Shown: positions 1-6,746 of the stretch, in pieces | Position numbering within the stretch: position 1 is the first letter of the stretch | Layout: every line of letters begins with the position of its first letter | DNA from: Vulcanimicrobiota bacterium | GTDB lineage: Bacteria; Vulcanimicrobiota; Vulcanimicrobiia; Vulcanimicrobiales; Vulcanimicrobiaceae | DNA: 12,522 bases | Reading direction: 5' to 3' | Assembly: GCA_014304965.1 (NCBI GenBank) | Contig: JACRTZ010000272.1 | Location: 1-12,522, forward strand | Translations under genes and position numbers: made by a program | The notes under the pieces: generated by a model | What the model was told of the DNA's origin: nothing | The model's database searches: none | Seen by the model: only the letters and a program-made list of their open reading frames with translations

Positions 1-1
1 G

Positions 2-382
2 CGCGGCCCCGCGCTGCCGTTCGTCGAGCAGCCTGCGGTCCGCGCGTACTGCGCCGTCACCGCGCCGCGCATCGCCGCCGGCGGCTGGCGCGCCTGGGAT
101 TTCTTCGATCCCGCCACCATTTACGGTCCAGAGATTTGGGCGAAGCCCGCGCCGCTGGAAGCGGTCGTGATTTTAGCGCGTGCCGCCGAGGGACGATCTC
201 GAATCGAGCGCGTTCCGGTCACGGCGGCCGCGTTCGAGGTCGCCCGCGGCCTGGATTCGGATGCGCAGGGCCTCGCGCGGGTCGCCGATCTCGCGACGAC
301 CCTGGCCGGCGTAGCGGCCTACCGCTTGACGGTAGGCCCGGACGGCGACGCAGCCGATGCATTGATAGAGGCCGTCGCCTAA
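2..382 (+). CDS. HprK-like kinase of RiPP cluster, C-terminal part (cut by left edge)
   Basis: Open frame entering from the left edge, 126 residues before TAA; the start and the P-loop lie outside the window. The visible part aligns by eye with the C-terminal third of the kinase at 2414-3316. Both have GWR-W-D followed by D-P, then a G-P-x-[IV]-[WF]-A-[KE]-P-A-P-L block and a hydrophobic strand (here VVILA). Both also share the ending pattern of an Ala-rich helix after [YF]RL. The family is related to HPr kinase/phosphorylase and occurs as a tailoring kinase in some lasso-peptide clusters (PadeK of paeninodin phosphorylates a Ser on its precursor). It is followed by a 133 bp gap and then the peptide gene, so the cluster clearly continues to the left. 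Family assignment is by similarity to the two complete copies here; the substrate is inferred. Confidence 0.75.
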   Translation, partial: RGPALPFVEQPAVRAYCAVTAPRIAAGGWRAWDFFDPATIYGPEIWAKPAPLEAVVILARAAEGRSRIERVPVTAAAFEVARGLDSDAQGLARVADLATTLAGVAAYRLTVGPDGDAADALIEAVA

Positions 383-515
383 GCCAGCCGCGCTCGGGAC
401 CAATGGCCCAGGCCTCAGGCCCGCACGCCTCGTGTTCCGATAACCCCACTAGCCCACAATAGGGAAGCGAGCACCGACGCTTGCGGATGCCCGTAACCAA
501 GGAAGGACCGTTTCC
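383..515. other. Intergenic leader in front of the peptide gene
   Basis: This 133 bp gap is the longest in the window and the only sizeable space inside the biosynthetic region. It is therefore the natural place for a promoter driving the peptide gene. I see no convincing -35/-10 pair and no T-tailed hairpin. The end holds the strong ribosome site of the peptide gene. Confidence 0.5.
499..507 (+). promoter_or_regulatory. Strong Shine-Dalgarno site of the peptide gene
   Basis: The purine run AAGGAAGGA ends 8 nt before the ATG at 516. It is among the best ribosome sites in the window and is the main nucleotide evidence that the 33-codon frame is a real, well-expressed gene. Confidence 0.75.
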
Positions 516-617
516 ATGTATGAGACCCCCGAGATCCTCGCGACCATCGAAACTGCGGAGCTGATCGTCGACGCGTTCGGCGGCGGAAGCCACTGCACGC
601 CGATGGGCTGCCACTAG
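516..617 (+). CDS. Candidate RiPP precursor peptide, 33 aa, Cys/His/Met-rich core
   Basis: A small gene with an ATG start, TAG stop and a strong Shine-Dalgarno site 8 nt upstream. The N-terminal part (residues 1-21) is acidic and helix-prone and starts MYETP; Tyr2-Pro5 fits the YxxP motif that PqqD-like recognition proteins bind in lasso leaders. Residues 19-21 (DAF) lead into a Gly22-Gly24 triplet and the tail SHCTPMGCH (25-33). The tail places His-Cys at 26-27 and Cys-His at 32-33 around Thr-Pro-Met-Gly, with Met30 between, so all the usual soft-metal ligands are present. There is no Asp/Glu in the Gly22-onward core, so it cannot form a normal lasso macrolactam there. It sits between HprK-like kinases in a cluster that ends with an exporter and a PqqD-like protein. 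I do not recognise the peptide itself; precursor status is inferred from size, composition, ribosome site and context. Possible processing at or near the glycines is a guess. Confidence 0.72.
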   Translation: MYETPEILATIETAELIVDAFGGGSHCTPMGCH

Positions 618-641
618 TCTGATCTTCGCGGCATCTTAGCC

Positions 642-658
642 CGGCTGCTCCGCAGCCG
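642..658 (+). promoter_or_regulatory. GC-rich stem-loop between peptide gene and downstream operon
   Basis: Perfect 7-bp stem, CGGCTGC paired with GCAGCCG, around a 3-nt TCC loop, 24 nt after the peptide stop. There is no T run after it, so it is not a classical terminator. In RiPP operons such a hairpin often stabilises the precursor mRNA or partially attenuates read-through, so that more precursor than enzyme is made; that role is inferred here. Confidence 0.55.
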
Positions 659-662
659 ATAA

Positions 663-680
663 CCTAACGAGGCCTAACGA
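663..680 (+). repeat. Short tandem direct repeat over the ribosome site of the second kinase
   Basis: CCTAACGA occurs twice with a 10-nt period (663-670 and 673-680). The second copy ends on the A of the ATG, and the Shine-Dalgarno GAGG (669-672) straddles the first copy's end. It may be chance. Confidence 0.4.
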
Positions 681-1627
681 TGGATCAGATCACCGAGCCG
701 ATCCGGGCGGAACGACTCGTTCCAACCGCAATCGGAGCAAACGAATTCGAACGTCTGAGCCGGCTGGCGCCGCATGCCGCCGGCTTTGCGTTCTTCGGCA
801 CGGCCATTCGCGTGCGTTTCAGCGACGCCGCCGCGGCCGGAGCGCTCTCGCGCCGTTATGCCGCGTTCGCCTCGAACGACGCGCCGGTACTCGATCTCGT
901 CGCCGTCAACGAAGGAGCTCGCTCGCGCTTCGCATTGCTCAAAGGTCCCGCATACGTCTGGGAGGGGCCGCTGCACTCGCGCGGCTTAGAGTTCTTGGCC
1001 GATGCGATCGCCGGCGACGCCTATTTCACGGCGCTATCGCCGTATCAGTCTTTTCATTCCGCGGCCGTTGCAGTCGACGGCGTCGCGGTCGCCATCACAG
1101 CCGCTTCCGAAGGCGGCAAGACAACGACCGCGCTTGCCTGCGCGCGCCGCGACATGCCGCTCTATTCCGACGAATGGTGCGTGCTCGATGGAAACGCCGT
1201 TCAGCCGTTTCCCCGCGCTATGAACGTCCGGCCCGGATCGCTCGCGCTGCTCGCTTCAGAAATGCCCGAGCATCCCTTGAGCCGCCGCGCGGCCGCGCAG
1301 GGCGGGAGGAAGTGGCGCGACGTCGCGTTCACCGAAGCGTTCGGTCACGACATCGTCGTTCCGAAACCCGCACCGCTCGCCGCAATCTTTTTCATCACCG
1401 CGCGCGGCGCCCGCGCGCACGCCGTCCCGCTCGACGCCGGCAGCGCCGTGTCGTTACTCTTACGTGCACCGTTCCGCAGCGCGGACAAAACGCGCCGCCT
1501 TTCGCACGCGATCGCCTTGCTGTCGACGGCGCGACCCTATGCGCTCACCCTGGGCACCCCGGACCAGACGGCATGCGCGATCCGCGACGTCATTCGCTCA
1601 AGCGCGGGCATGGAGCGCTGCGCGTGA
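680..1627 (+). CDS. HprK-like P-loop kinase (RiPP tailoring), 315 aa
   Basis: The P-loop is at residues 141-150 (AASEGGKTTT), preceded by the hydrophobic strand VAVAIT. An acidic motif LYSDEW follows at 161-166, in the place of the HprK Walker B/Asp pair. The first Gly of the usual GxxxxGKT is Ala, as in the copy at 2414-3316, so this appears to be a family trait. The C-terminal part has KPAPLAAIFF (229-238), matching the KPAPL or EPAPL block in the two paralogs. The 680 start has GAGG 7 nt upstream and lies after the hairpin at 642-658. The stop overlaps the GTG of the methyltransferase gene. HPr kinases phosphorylate Ser on a protein with ATP or pyrophosphate. Relatives in lasso clusters phosphorylate the peptide, so the likely substrate here is the 33-aa peptide (Ser25 or one of its Thr residues). 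Substrate is inferred; a non-peptide target is possible. Confidence 0.8.
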   Translation: MDQITEPIRAERLVPTAIGANEFERLSRLAPHAAGFAFFGTAIRVRFSDAAAAGALSRRYAAFASNDAPVLDLVAVNEGARSRFALLKGPAYVWEGPLHSRGLEFLADAIAGDAYFTALSPYQSFHSAAVAVDGVAVAITAASEGGKTTTALACARRDMPLYSDEWCVLDGNAVQPFPRAMNVRPGSLALLASEMPEHPLSRRAAAQGGRKWRDVAFTEAFGHDIVVPKPAPLAAIFFITARGARAHAVPLDAGSAVSLLLRAPFRSADKTRRLSHAIALLSTARPYALTLGTPDQTACAIRDVIRSSAGMERCA

Positions 1628-2436
1628 ATCAGACCGTCGCGAACGATCGCACGCTGGTTCGTCTCTACCTCGACAGCGAACGCAAATTGCGAGCACTGCG
1701 CGGCTCGCGCCTCGGCCGTCTCGCCTACGCCGCTTATGAAGGTGCGTGGCTCGGGACGTTCGATCGTTCGCGCTTGAACGCCGTCACGAACGCCTTTTAC
1801 GCGCAATCCGGCGACCGGTACGTGGACGAAGCGTACAATGCGTCCGGCCTTACCGAATGGGAACGCGCCGCGGTGGAGCGCCACTTCGGCGAATGCCGCA
1901 CGGTGCTCGTCACGGCGGCGGGCGGCGGGCGCGAAGTCTTCGGTCTCGCGAGCCTCGGCTTCGACGTCACGGCCTTTGAGTGCGCGCCGCATTTGGTCGC
2001 TTGGAGCCGCACGTTTTTGTCGGGACGCGGTGTGAACGCGACGCTGCTCGCGGCCGAGCCGGACGAAGTTCCGCCACTCGGACAGTTCGACGGCGTGGTC
2101 GTCGGCTGGGGTTCGTACATGCACGTCGCCGGCCGCGCGGCGCGGATCGCCTTCTTGCGTCGCCTGCGTGAAAGCCTTGCGCCGGGAGCGCCGCTGCTCG
2201 TATCGTTCAAAGCGCTCGGCGCGCCGCGGCCCGAGCGTCGCGCCGTGGTCGCGGTTGCGAACGTCGTACGCCGGCTTCGCGGGCGCGATGCGGCGGAGAT
2301 CGGCGACGAACTCAAGGGCTGGTTCCGTCACTGTTTCACGCGCGTCCAGATCGAAGACGAGTTGCGATCGGCCGGTTTTTCCCCGGCAGCGTATGCGGAA
2401 GAGCCCTACGGCCATGCAGTCGGCATCGCAGTCTAA
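1624..2436 (+). CDS. Class I SAM-dependent methyltransferase, 270 aa
   Basis: Rossmann-fold methyltransferase signature: glycine-rich motif I at residues 94-104 (VLVTAAGGGRE), an acidic residue at the end of the second strand (Glu119 in VTAFEC) and the strand FDGVVVGWGSYMHV (145-158). A Gly-containing strand follows (GAPLLVSF, 188-195). The first 90 residues are a helical N-terminal extension rich in Arg and aromatic residues. The GTG start shares GTGA with the preceding stop and has GGAG 8 nt upstream, so translation is coupled. The gene ends 23 nt inside the next kinase gene. In this cluster it most likely methylates the peptide or a group added by the kinase/nucleotidyltransferase; O-, N- and S-methylation cannot be told apart from sequence. 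The fold is clear, the substrate is inferred. Confidence 0.82.
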   Translation: MNQTVANDRTLVRLYLDSERKLRALRGSRLGRLAYAAYEGAWLGTFDRSRLNAVTNAFYAQSGDRYVDEAYNASGLTEWERAAVERHFGECRTVLVTAAGGGREVFGLASLGFDVTAFECAPHLVAWSRTFLSGRGVNATLLAAEPDEVPPLGQFDGVVVGWGSYMHVAGRAARIAFLRRLRESLAPGAPLLVSFKALGAPRPERRAVVAVANVVRRLRGRDAAEIGDELKGWFRHCFTRVQIEDELRSAGFSPAAYAEEPYGHAVGIAV

Positions 2437-3316
2437 CACGCTTCCGCGCGCGGAAATCATTACGGCCGGCGTCTACGCAACGGTCGAACGCGAACTCTCG
2501 ATCCAAACGGATGCGCCCGAAGTCGCGGCCTATGTGCGGCGCGTGTACGCCCCCGCCGCGCTGCCGTCGCCCAGCGGCGCGCTGCCGTTCGATCGCGGCC
2601 TCATTCTCGCCGAGCGCGCACAGGTGCTCTTCAACGGGGAGCGCCTCCCGCTTGCGGCGCACGAAAGCGGCGACGCATTCCGCGCCGGCTTTTACGGCTC
2701 GAGCCGCCTCGTTCGCGCCAGCCTCGGCCGGCAAAGCACGCGCACGACGCTGCACGCCGCCGCCGTTCGGGTGGGCGACGCGGCGGTGATCTTCGTCGCC
2801 AAGCCCTTCGGCGGCAAAACCACGTTGACGCTTGCGATGCTCGAGCGCGGAGCGCTGCTGTATTCCGACGAGTTCGTGACCGTCGAGCAGCCGTCGCGCG
2901 ATGTTGCGGGCATCCGCCGCACGTTGCACGTTCGCGAAACCTCACTCGACGCGATCGCGCAGCCCGCGATCCGCCGGCATTGCACGCTCGCGCCCGGCCG
3001 CACGACGCCGCTCGGCTGGCGGGTGTGGGACGACGTGGATCCGCGCGACGCTTTCGGACCGGGTGTTTTCGCCGAGCCGGCGCCCCTTCGCGCGGTCATC
3101 GCCATCGAGCCTGCGACCGAGGAAGCTTCGAGCCCGCTCGTGCCTATCTCACCGCTGACGGCGGCCCTAGCGGTCTCCGATCGCTTGACCCTGCCCGGGC
3201 CGGGCTTCGAGCGCTACCGGACGGCCGTGGATCTTTGCGAGGGCGTTGCGTGCTTTCGCCTCGCAATCGGGTCGGCCCAAGCCGCTGCCGAGCGTATTTT
3301 CGAGGCGGTATGCTGA
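2414..3316 (+). CDS. HprK-like P-loop kinase, third copy, 300 aa
   Basis: Shares its plan with the kinase at 680-1627: an N-terminal domain of about 110 residues, the P-loop VAKPFGGKTT at 128-137, and LLYSDEF at 148-154. The C-terminal domain has GWRVWDDVDP (201-210) and EPAPLRAVIAIEP (221-233). The ATG at 2414 is the first sensible start; it overlaps the methyltransferase by 23 nt and has a purine-rich GGAAGAG about 10 nt upstream. The stop is inside ATGCTGA with the next gene. It is more like the left-edge fragment than the middle copy in the GWR-W-D block. The paralogs have diverged strongly, so separate substrates or steps (phosphorylation, or supplying an activated group for the nucleotidyltransferase) are likelier than simple redundancy. 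Kinase family clear; reaction inferred. Confidence 0.8.
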   Translation: MQSASQSNTLPRAEIITAGVYATVERELSIQTDAPEVAAYVRRVYAPAALPSPSGALPFDRGLILAERAQVLFNGERLPLAAHESGDAFRAGFYGSSRLVRASLGRQSTRTTLHAAAVRVGDAAVIFVAKPFGGKTTLTLAMLERGALLYSDEFVTVEQPSRDVAGIRRTLHVRETSLDAIAQPAIRRHCTLAPGRTTPLGWRVWDDVDPRDAFGPGVFAEPAPLRAVIAIEPATEEASSPLVPISPLTAALAVSDRLTLPGPGFERYRTAVDLCEGVACFRLAIGSAQAAAERIFEAVC

Positions 3317-4914
3317 CGCGCCCAAGCTCTCCGGCCGATAGCACAAAGGTGGGACTCGCACCGACCCCGGCCTTGTCGCGGCTCGACGAGGTCGTCAAAT
3401 TGCTCGCGGGGGGCTCCGGCCGCCCGCGGCTTGCCATGCGCGGCCAGAGCATGCATCCGCGGTTTCGCGAAGGCATGGTGCTCGAACTTACGCCGTTTTC
3501 GCGCGCCACAGCGCGCCGCGGCGACGTCGTCGTGTTTCGCGAGCCCCAGCGTCTGGTCGCTCACCGTATCGTCGCGATCGAACCAGCGCACCTGGTGACG
3601 AGCGGCGACGCGCAGCCGTGGACTCTGGAAACCGTTCCCGACGAAGCCGTGATCGGCACGGTCGGCGCCGTTCTTTCCGATCCGATGCCGAACGCGCGGC
3701 GCTTAGCCGGTGCGGCGTTTCACGCGCGCGGCCGCGTGTATATGCATACGCGGCAACTGCGTGCGGCCTTCGGACACGCCCGGTTTTTCGCGCGCCGCAT
3801 CCTGCGCGCACTGCCCGGCGCACGAGCACCGCGTTTCGAACGGCTCCTGAGCGCGCTTACGGCATACGTGCATCGCGACACCGCGTTCAACGTCGAGATT
3901 TCGGACGCGGCCGACGTGCGCGAAACGGCGCGCTTCGCGTACCGCCAAGGCTGCACCGCCCTTTTCCGCGAGACCCTCGCATTTGCAGCGCCCTCGCGTC
4001 ATAGCGAAGCGCTGGCGGCAGAACTCGCGACACAAGGCCGGCTTTCGGGCGTCCGGCAGTTCGCCATTCGCACCCAAGTTGGGCGCGTCGTCAAACAATT
4101 CGGCGAGCACGGCATTCCGTTCGTGCTGCTCAAGGGCGCCGCGCGCATGTACGCGGATACACCCGACGTTTTTCTCTTTCCGAGCCACGACGTTGACGTG
4201 CTCGTGCCGCGGCGCGATCTGGATCGCGCGTTCGCCCTCTTCCTCGTCAACGGTTACCGCTGCGAATATTCCGCGGCCGAACAAGAACGCTACCGGCTGG
4301 AGCACCATCACGCGGCGCCGCTGTATCCGCCCAAGGGCGAACCGGCACCGCTCGAACTGCACGTCACCCTAACGCCTCCCGGCATGCTGTCGACCGCCTC
4401 CGATTGGGACGCTCTCATCTCGCATACGCGTACGATCGAAGGGCCGCAAGGCCCCGCGCTCGCCCTGGATGCCTTCGGCAACACCCTGCACCACGCGCTG
4501 CACTGCGTCGGCTTCGAGCGCCTGCGCGATATCGTCGTCTGCGCGCAAGGCCTGCGCGCGATGAGCGCGGCCGAGCGCGACGAACTCGCCGCCCTTGCCG
4601 CGAGCGAATCGCGCGATCCGGTCCGCCTGGGAGCCGTTCTCGAACTCGCCGCGCGCGTCGCCGGCGTCGCCTGGCCAAAAGCGGATCCAGACGCCCTGGC
4701 CTATTTGCGCTGGGTTGCCGCTCGGGAAAACATGCCGCGCTCGATCGGCACGCGCTCGCAAACGGTCGAAGCATGGTATGCCGCGCGGCGCCGCTGGAAC
4801 GCGCTCGACCCGCGCATCGTCAATTCGTGGAGCGACGAACCGTTACGCGTTGCGGCTCGCTACGCGCTCGTGCCGGCAGGTCTGGCCTACGCCGCCGGAC
4901 AGGGCCAGCCGTGA
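3310..4914 (+). CDS. S26-type signal-peptidase domain fused to NTP_transf_5 nucleotidyltransferase, 534 aa
   Basis: Two-domain protein. Residues about 25-125 are a signal-peptidase/S26 fold: MRGQSMHP (43-50) with catalytic Ser47; GDVVVFREP (71-79); and VAHRI (83-87), where His85 takes the place of the bacterial catalytic Lys, as in Sec11/SipW-type enzymes. A SGD box is at 98-100 and IGTVGAV at 115-121. No membrane segment is visible, so it may act in the cytoplasm. Residues about 170-534 match the NTP_transf_5 family: FVLLKGAARMY (271-281, Lys275), the metal-binding DVDVLV (294-299) and LELHVTL (348-354, His351). A nucleotidyltransferase of this kind tailors some lasso peptides. The start overlaps the preceding stop (ATGCTGA); the stop shares GTGA with the ATPase gene. 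The peptidase half could cut the leader while the other half adds a nucleotide-derived group. Both functions on the peptide are inferred. Confidence 0.8.
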   Translation: MLTRPSSPADSTKVGLAPTPALSRLDEVVKLLAGGSGRPRLAMRGQSMHPRFREGMVLELTPFSRATARRGDVVVFREPQRLVAHRIVAIEPAHLVTSGDAQPWTLETVPDEAVIGTVGAVLSDPMPNARRLAGAAFHARGRVYMHTRQLRAAFGHARFFARRILRALPGARAPRFERLLSALTAYVHRDTAFNVEISDAADVRETARFAYRQGCTALFRETLAFAAPSRHSEALAAELATQGRLSGVRQFAIRTQVGRVVKQFGEHGIPFVLLKGAARMYADTPDVFLFPSHDVDVLVPRRDLDRAFALFLVNGYRCEYSAAEQERYRLEHHHAAPLYPPKGEPAPLELHVTLTPPGMLSTASDWDALISHTRTIEGPQGPALALDAFGNTLHHALHCVGFERLRDIVVCAQGLRAMSAAERDELAALAASESRDPVRLGAVLELAARVAGVAWPKADPDALAYLRWVAARENMPRSIGTRSQTVEAWYAARRRWNALDPRIVNSWSDEPLRVAARYALVPAGLAYAAGQGQP

Positions 4915-5942
4915 ACGACGTAAAGCCGGTGGTGGTGCTCTCGGGCATCAACAAATCTTTTCCCGAATTCAGTTCGCTGTCGTCGTGGATCAAAGGCCTC
5001 GGGAAGCCGCAGCCGCGGCGAGCCGTCCTCAATAATATCGATCTGAACGTGCGGCGCGGCGACGTATTCGCGTTTCTCGGCTCGAACGGCGCGGGCAAGA
5101 CGACGCTGCTCAAAATGATCGCAACGCTCTTGCTGCCCGACGGCGGCGCGATCGAGGTCGCCGGCGTGGACGCGTTACGCGATCCGATGGAAGTCAAGCG
5201 CCGCATCGGGCTCTGCACGAGCGAAGAGCGCAGTTTCTACTGGCGCCTGACCGCGCGCGCCAATCTCGAGTTCTTCGGGACGCTCTCGGGCGTACCGCGC
5301 CGCGTCCTGGCGAAGCGCATCGAGGATGTTGCCGCGACCGTCGACATGACCTCGGCCCTCGACTGGCGGATGAGCTGGTTTTCGACGGGCATGCGGCAGC
5401 GCTTGGCGGTCGCACGCGCGATGCTGGCCGATCCCGAAGTGCTGATCTTCGACGAGCCGACGCGTGCGGTGGACCCGGTCCACGCCGAGGAGATTCGACG
5501 TCTTCTCCGCGACCGGCTCGCGGGCGAACTCGGAAAGACGGTCATCTTGAGCACCAACATCCTCGAGGAAGCGTGGGCGATCTGCGACGACGTCGCGATT
5601 CTCGCCAACGGTTCGATCGTCGCGCACGGCTCGCCGGATTCGCTCGGCGACCGCTTTACGCAACGCCGCCGCTACGCGATCGTGCTCGACCGCATGGAGC
5701 CGAAGTTCATCGAACGGCTGCGCGGCCTCACCGGCGTCAACTCGCTTGAAGTCACGAGCGTCGACCCCGAGGCGCACCTCACGCTCGATCTCGAACATCA
5801 CGACCGCAATTTGACGGGGGTGTTCGCAGCGCTCGGCAGCAACGGCGTCGCCGTTCGCGCGTTCCGGCAACTCGACGAAGAACCGTTCGAAGTGTTCCGG
5901 TCCGCGACGCGGACCGAAGGTGCGGAGGCCGCTCGTGGTTAG
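4911..5942 (+). CDS. ABC-2 exporter ATP-binding subunit, 343 aa
   Basis: Complete nucleotide-binding domain: Walker A GSNGAGKTT (57-65), SEERSFYWRLT at the Q-loop position (104-114), signature FSTGMRQR (157-164), Walker B VLIFDEP (177-183) and D-loop AVDP (186-189). The Q-loop lacks Gln but has the form seen in ABC-2 exporters of the DrrA/NodI kind. The switch His is replaced by Asn216 in STNILEE, which is less usual. A C-terminal domain of about 100 residues follows. The GTG start shares GTGA with the previous gene and has AGGG 6 nt upstream; the end overlaps the permease gene. With the permease it probably exports the mature peptide or its product across the inner membrane; there is no C39 peptidase domain, so leader removal must be done elsewhere. 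Confidence 0.88.
   Translation: MNDVKPVVVLSGINKSFPEFSSLSSWIKGLGKPQPRRAVLNNIDLNVRRGDVFAFLGSNGAGKTTLLKMIATLLLPDGGAIEVAGVDALRDPMEVKRRIGLCTSEERSFYWRLTARANLEFFGTLSGVPRRVLAKRIEDVAATVDMTSALDWRMSWFSTGMRQRLAVARAMLADPEVLIFDEPTRAVDPVHAEEIRRLLRDRLAGELGKTVILSTNILEEAWAICDDVAILANGSIVAHGSPDSLGDRFTQRRRYAIVLDRMEPKFIERLRGLTGVNSLEVTSVDPEAHLTLDLEHHDRNLTGVFAALGSNGVAVRAFRQLDEEPFEVFRSATRTEGAEAARG
5924..5928 (+). promoter_or_regulatory. Shine-Dalgarno that sets the permease start
   Basis: A full GGAGG lies 6 nt before the GTG at 5935. The alternative GTG at 5920, in the same frame, has only a weak purine stretch upstream, and this GGAGG would then be inside the gene. Confidence 0.6.
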
Positions 5943-6744
5943 CACGTTCGACAAGGCGGGCGCGCTGTTTTCGCGCGACGCGAAGATCGCGCTCGCCTAT
6001 CCCGTCAATTTCTGGGGCCAGTGGCTCAGCATCGTCGGCCAAGTGCTCACGTTCTACTTCATCGCGCGCCTGGTCGGCCCGAGTGAGTCCTACGGCGTCG
6101 CCGGGCACCCGGCCACGTACTTCGATTACGTCGCAATCAACCTCGCGTTCGTCCGGCTCCAAAACGTTGCGATTCATAGCTTCCAGCAAGCGATGCGCGG
6201 AGCGCAGATGCTCGGAACGATCGAAGTCTTGATGGCCACGCCGACAGGCTTGCCGCTTTTGATTCTGTCGTCGGGTCTGTGGGCTTTCGGCTTGACGATC
6301 GTGCAGATCGCATTCTTTCTTGCGATCGCGAGCGGGCTCGGACTGCAATTAAGCCATCTGAACGTGCTCTCGACGGTCGTCTTCCTCGTATTGACGCTTC
6401 TCGCGATGTCGCCGCTCGGCGTGCTGAGCGCGGCCAGCATCATGATCTTCAAACAGGAAGCGCCAACGTCGTTCTTGTTCGGCGGCCTCGCGTCGCTACT
6501 TGGCGGCGTGCTCGTCCCAATCGATCGGCTGCCGCACTGGCTGCAAGCCGTGTCGTGGGCGTTGCCGATTACCCATTCCCTCAACGGCATTCGGGGCGCC
6601 TTCGCCGGCGCAACGCTCGCCCAACTCGCACCCGACGCCATTTGGCTCACGGTCGCAACCTGCGTCCTCGGTCCCCTCTCGCTCTACGCGTTTAGCCGCG
6701 CCGTCCGCCGCGCCAAGGTGGACGGAACCCTCGGAGATTATTAA
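5935..6744 (+). CDS. ABC-2 type transporter permease, 269 aa
   Basis: Strongly hydrophobic protein with about six membrane segments: around 25-47, 62-80, 106-132, 134-161, 170-188 and 225-243. A conserved ABC-2-like loop GGVLVPIDRLPHWLQ (190-204) is followed by ALPITHSLNGIRGA (209-222), typical of the pattern before the last segment in polysaccharide/drug ABC-2 permeases. The GTG at 5935 is chosen for its GGAGG site; GTG 5920 would add 5 residues. It overlaps the ATPase stop by 8 nt, so the two form a coupled exporter pair. Substrate is inferred from the cluster: the modified peptide. The family also handles drugs and polysaccharides, but nothing here points to those. Confidence 0.87.
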   Translation: MVSTFDKAGALFSRDAKIALAYPVNFWGQWLSIVGQVLTFYFIARLVGPSESYGVAGHPATYFDYVAINLAFVRLQNVAIHSFQQAMRGAQMLGTIEVLMATPTGLPLLILSSGLWAFGLTIVQIAFFLAIASGLGLQLSHLNVLSTVVFLVLTLLAMSPLGVLSAASIMIFKQEAPTSFLFGGLASLLGGVLVPIDRLPHWLQAVSWALPITHSLNGIRGAFAGATLAQLAPDAIWLTVATCVLGPLSLYAFSRAVRRAKVDGTLGDY

Positions 6745-6746
6745 AC

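Noticed and set aside
435..461. Possible promoter (TTCCGA and ACAATA) before the peptide gene
   Set aside because: Spacing of about 15 nt and weak matches to both hexamers; not distinguishable from chance.
403..462. A 19-codon ATG frame (MAQASG... with one Cys) just before the peptide gene
   Set aside because: No proper ribosome site (only CGGGAC 4 nt away), composition unlike a leader-core peptide, and it lies in the leader of the better-supported 33-codon gene.
516..617. The peptide as a standard lasso precursor
   Set aside because: Only the YxxP part fits; the later leader Gly/Thr positions do not match, and there is no Asp/Glu at ring position 7-9 after any of the core glycines.
1537..2460. 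A long open frame on the minus strand over the methyltransferase gene
   Set aside because: Antisense shadow from high GC; no family motifs, while the plus strand has a clear methyltransferase fold and coupled start.
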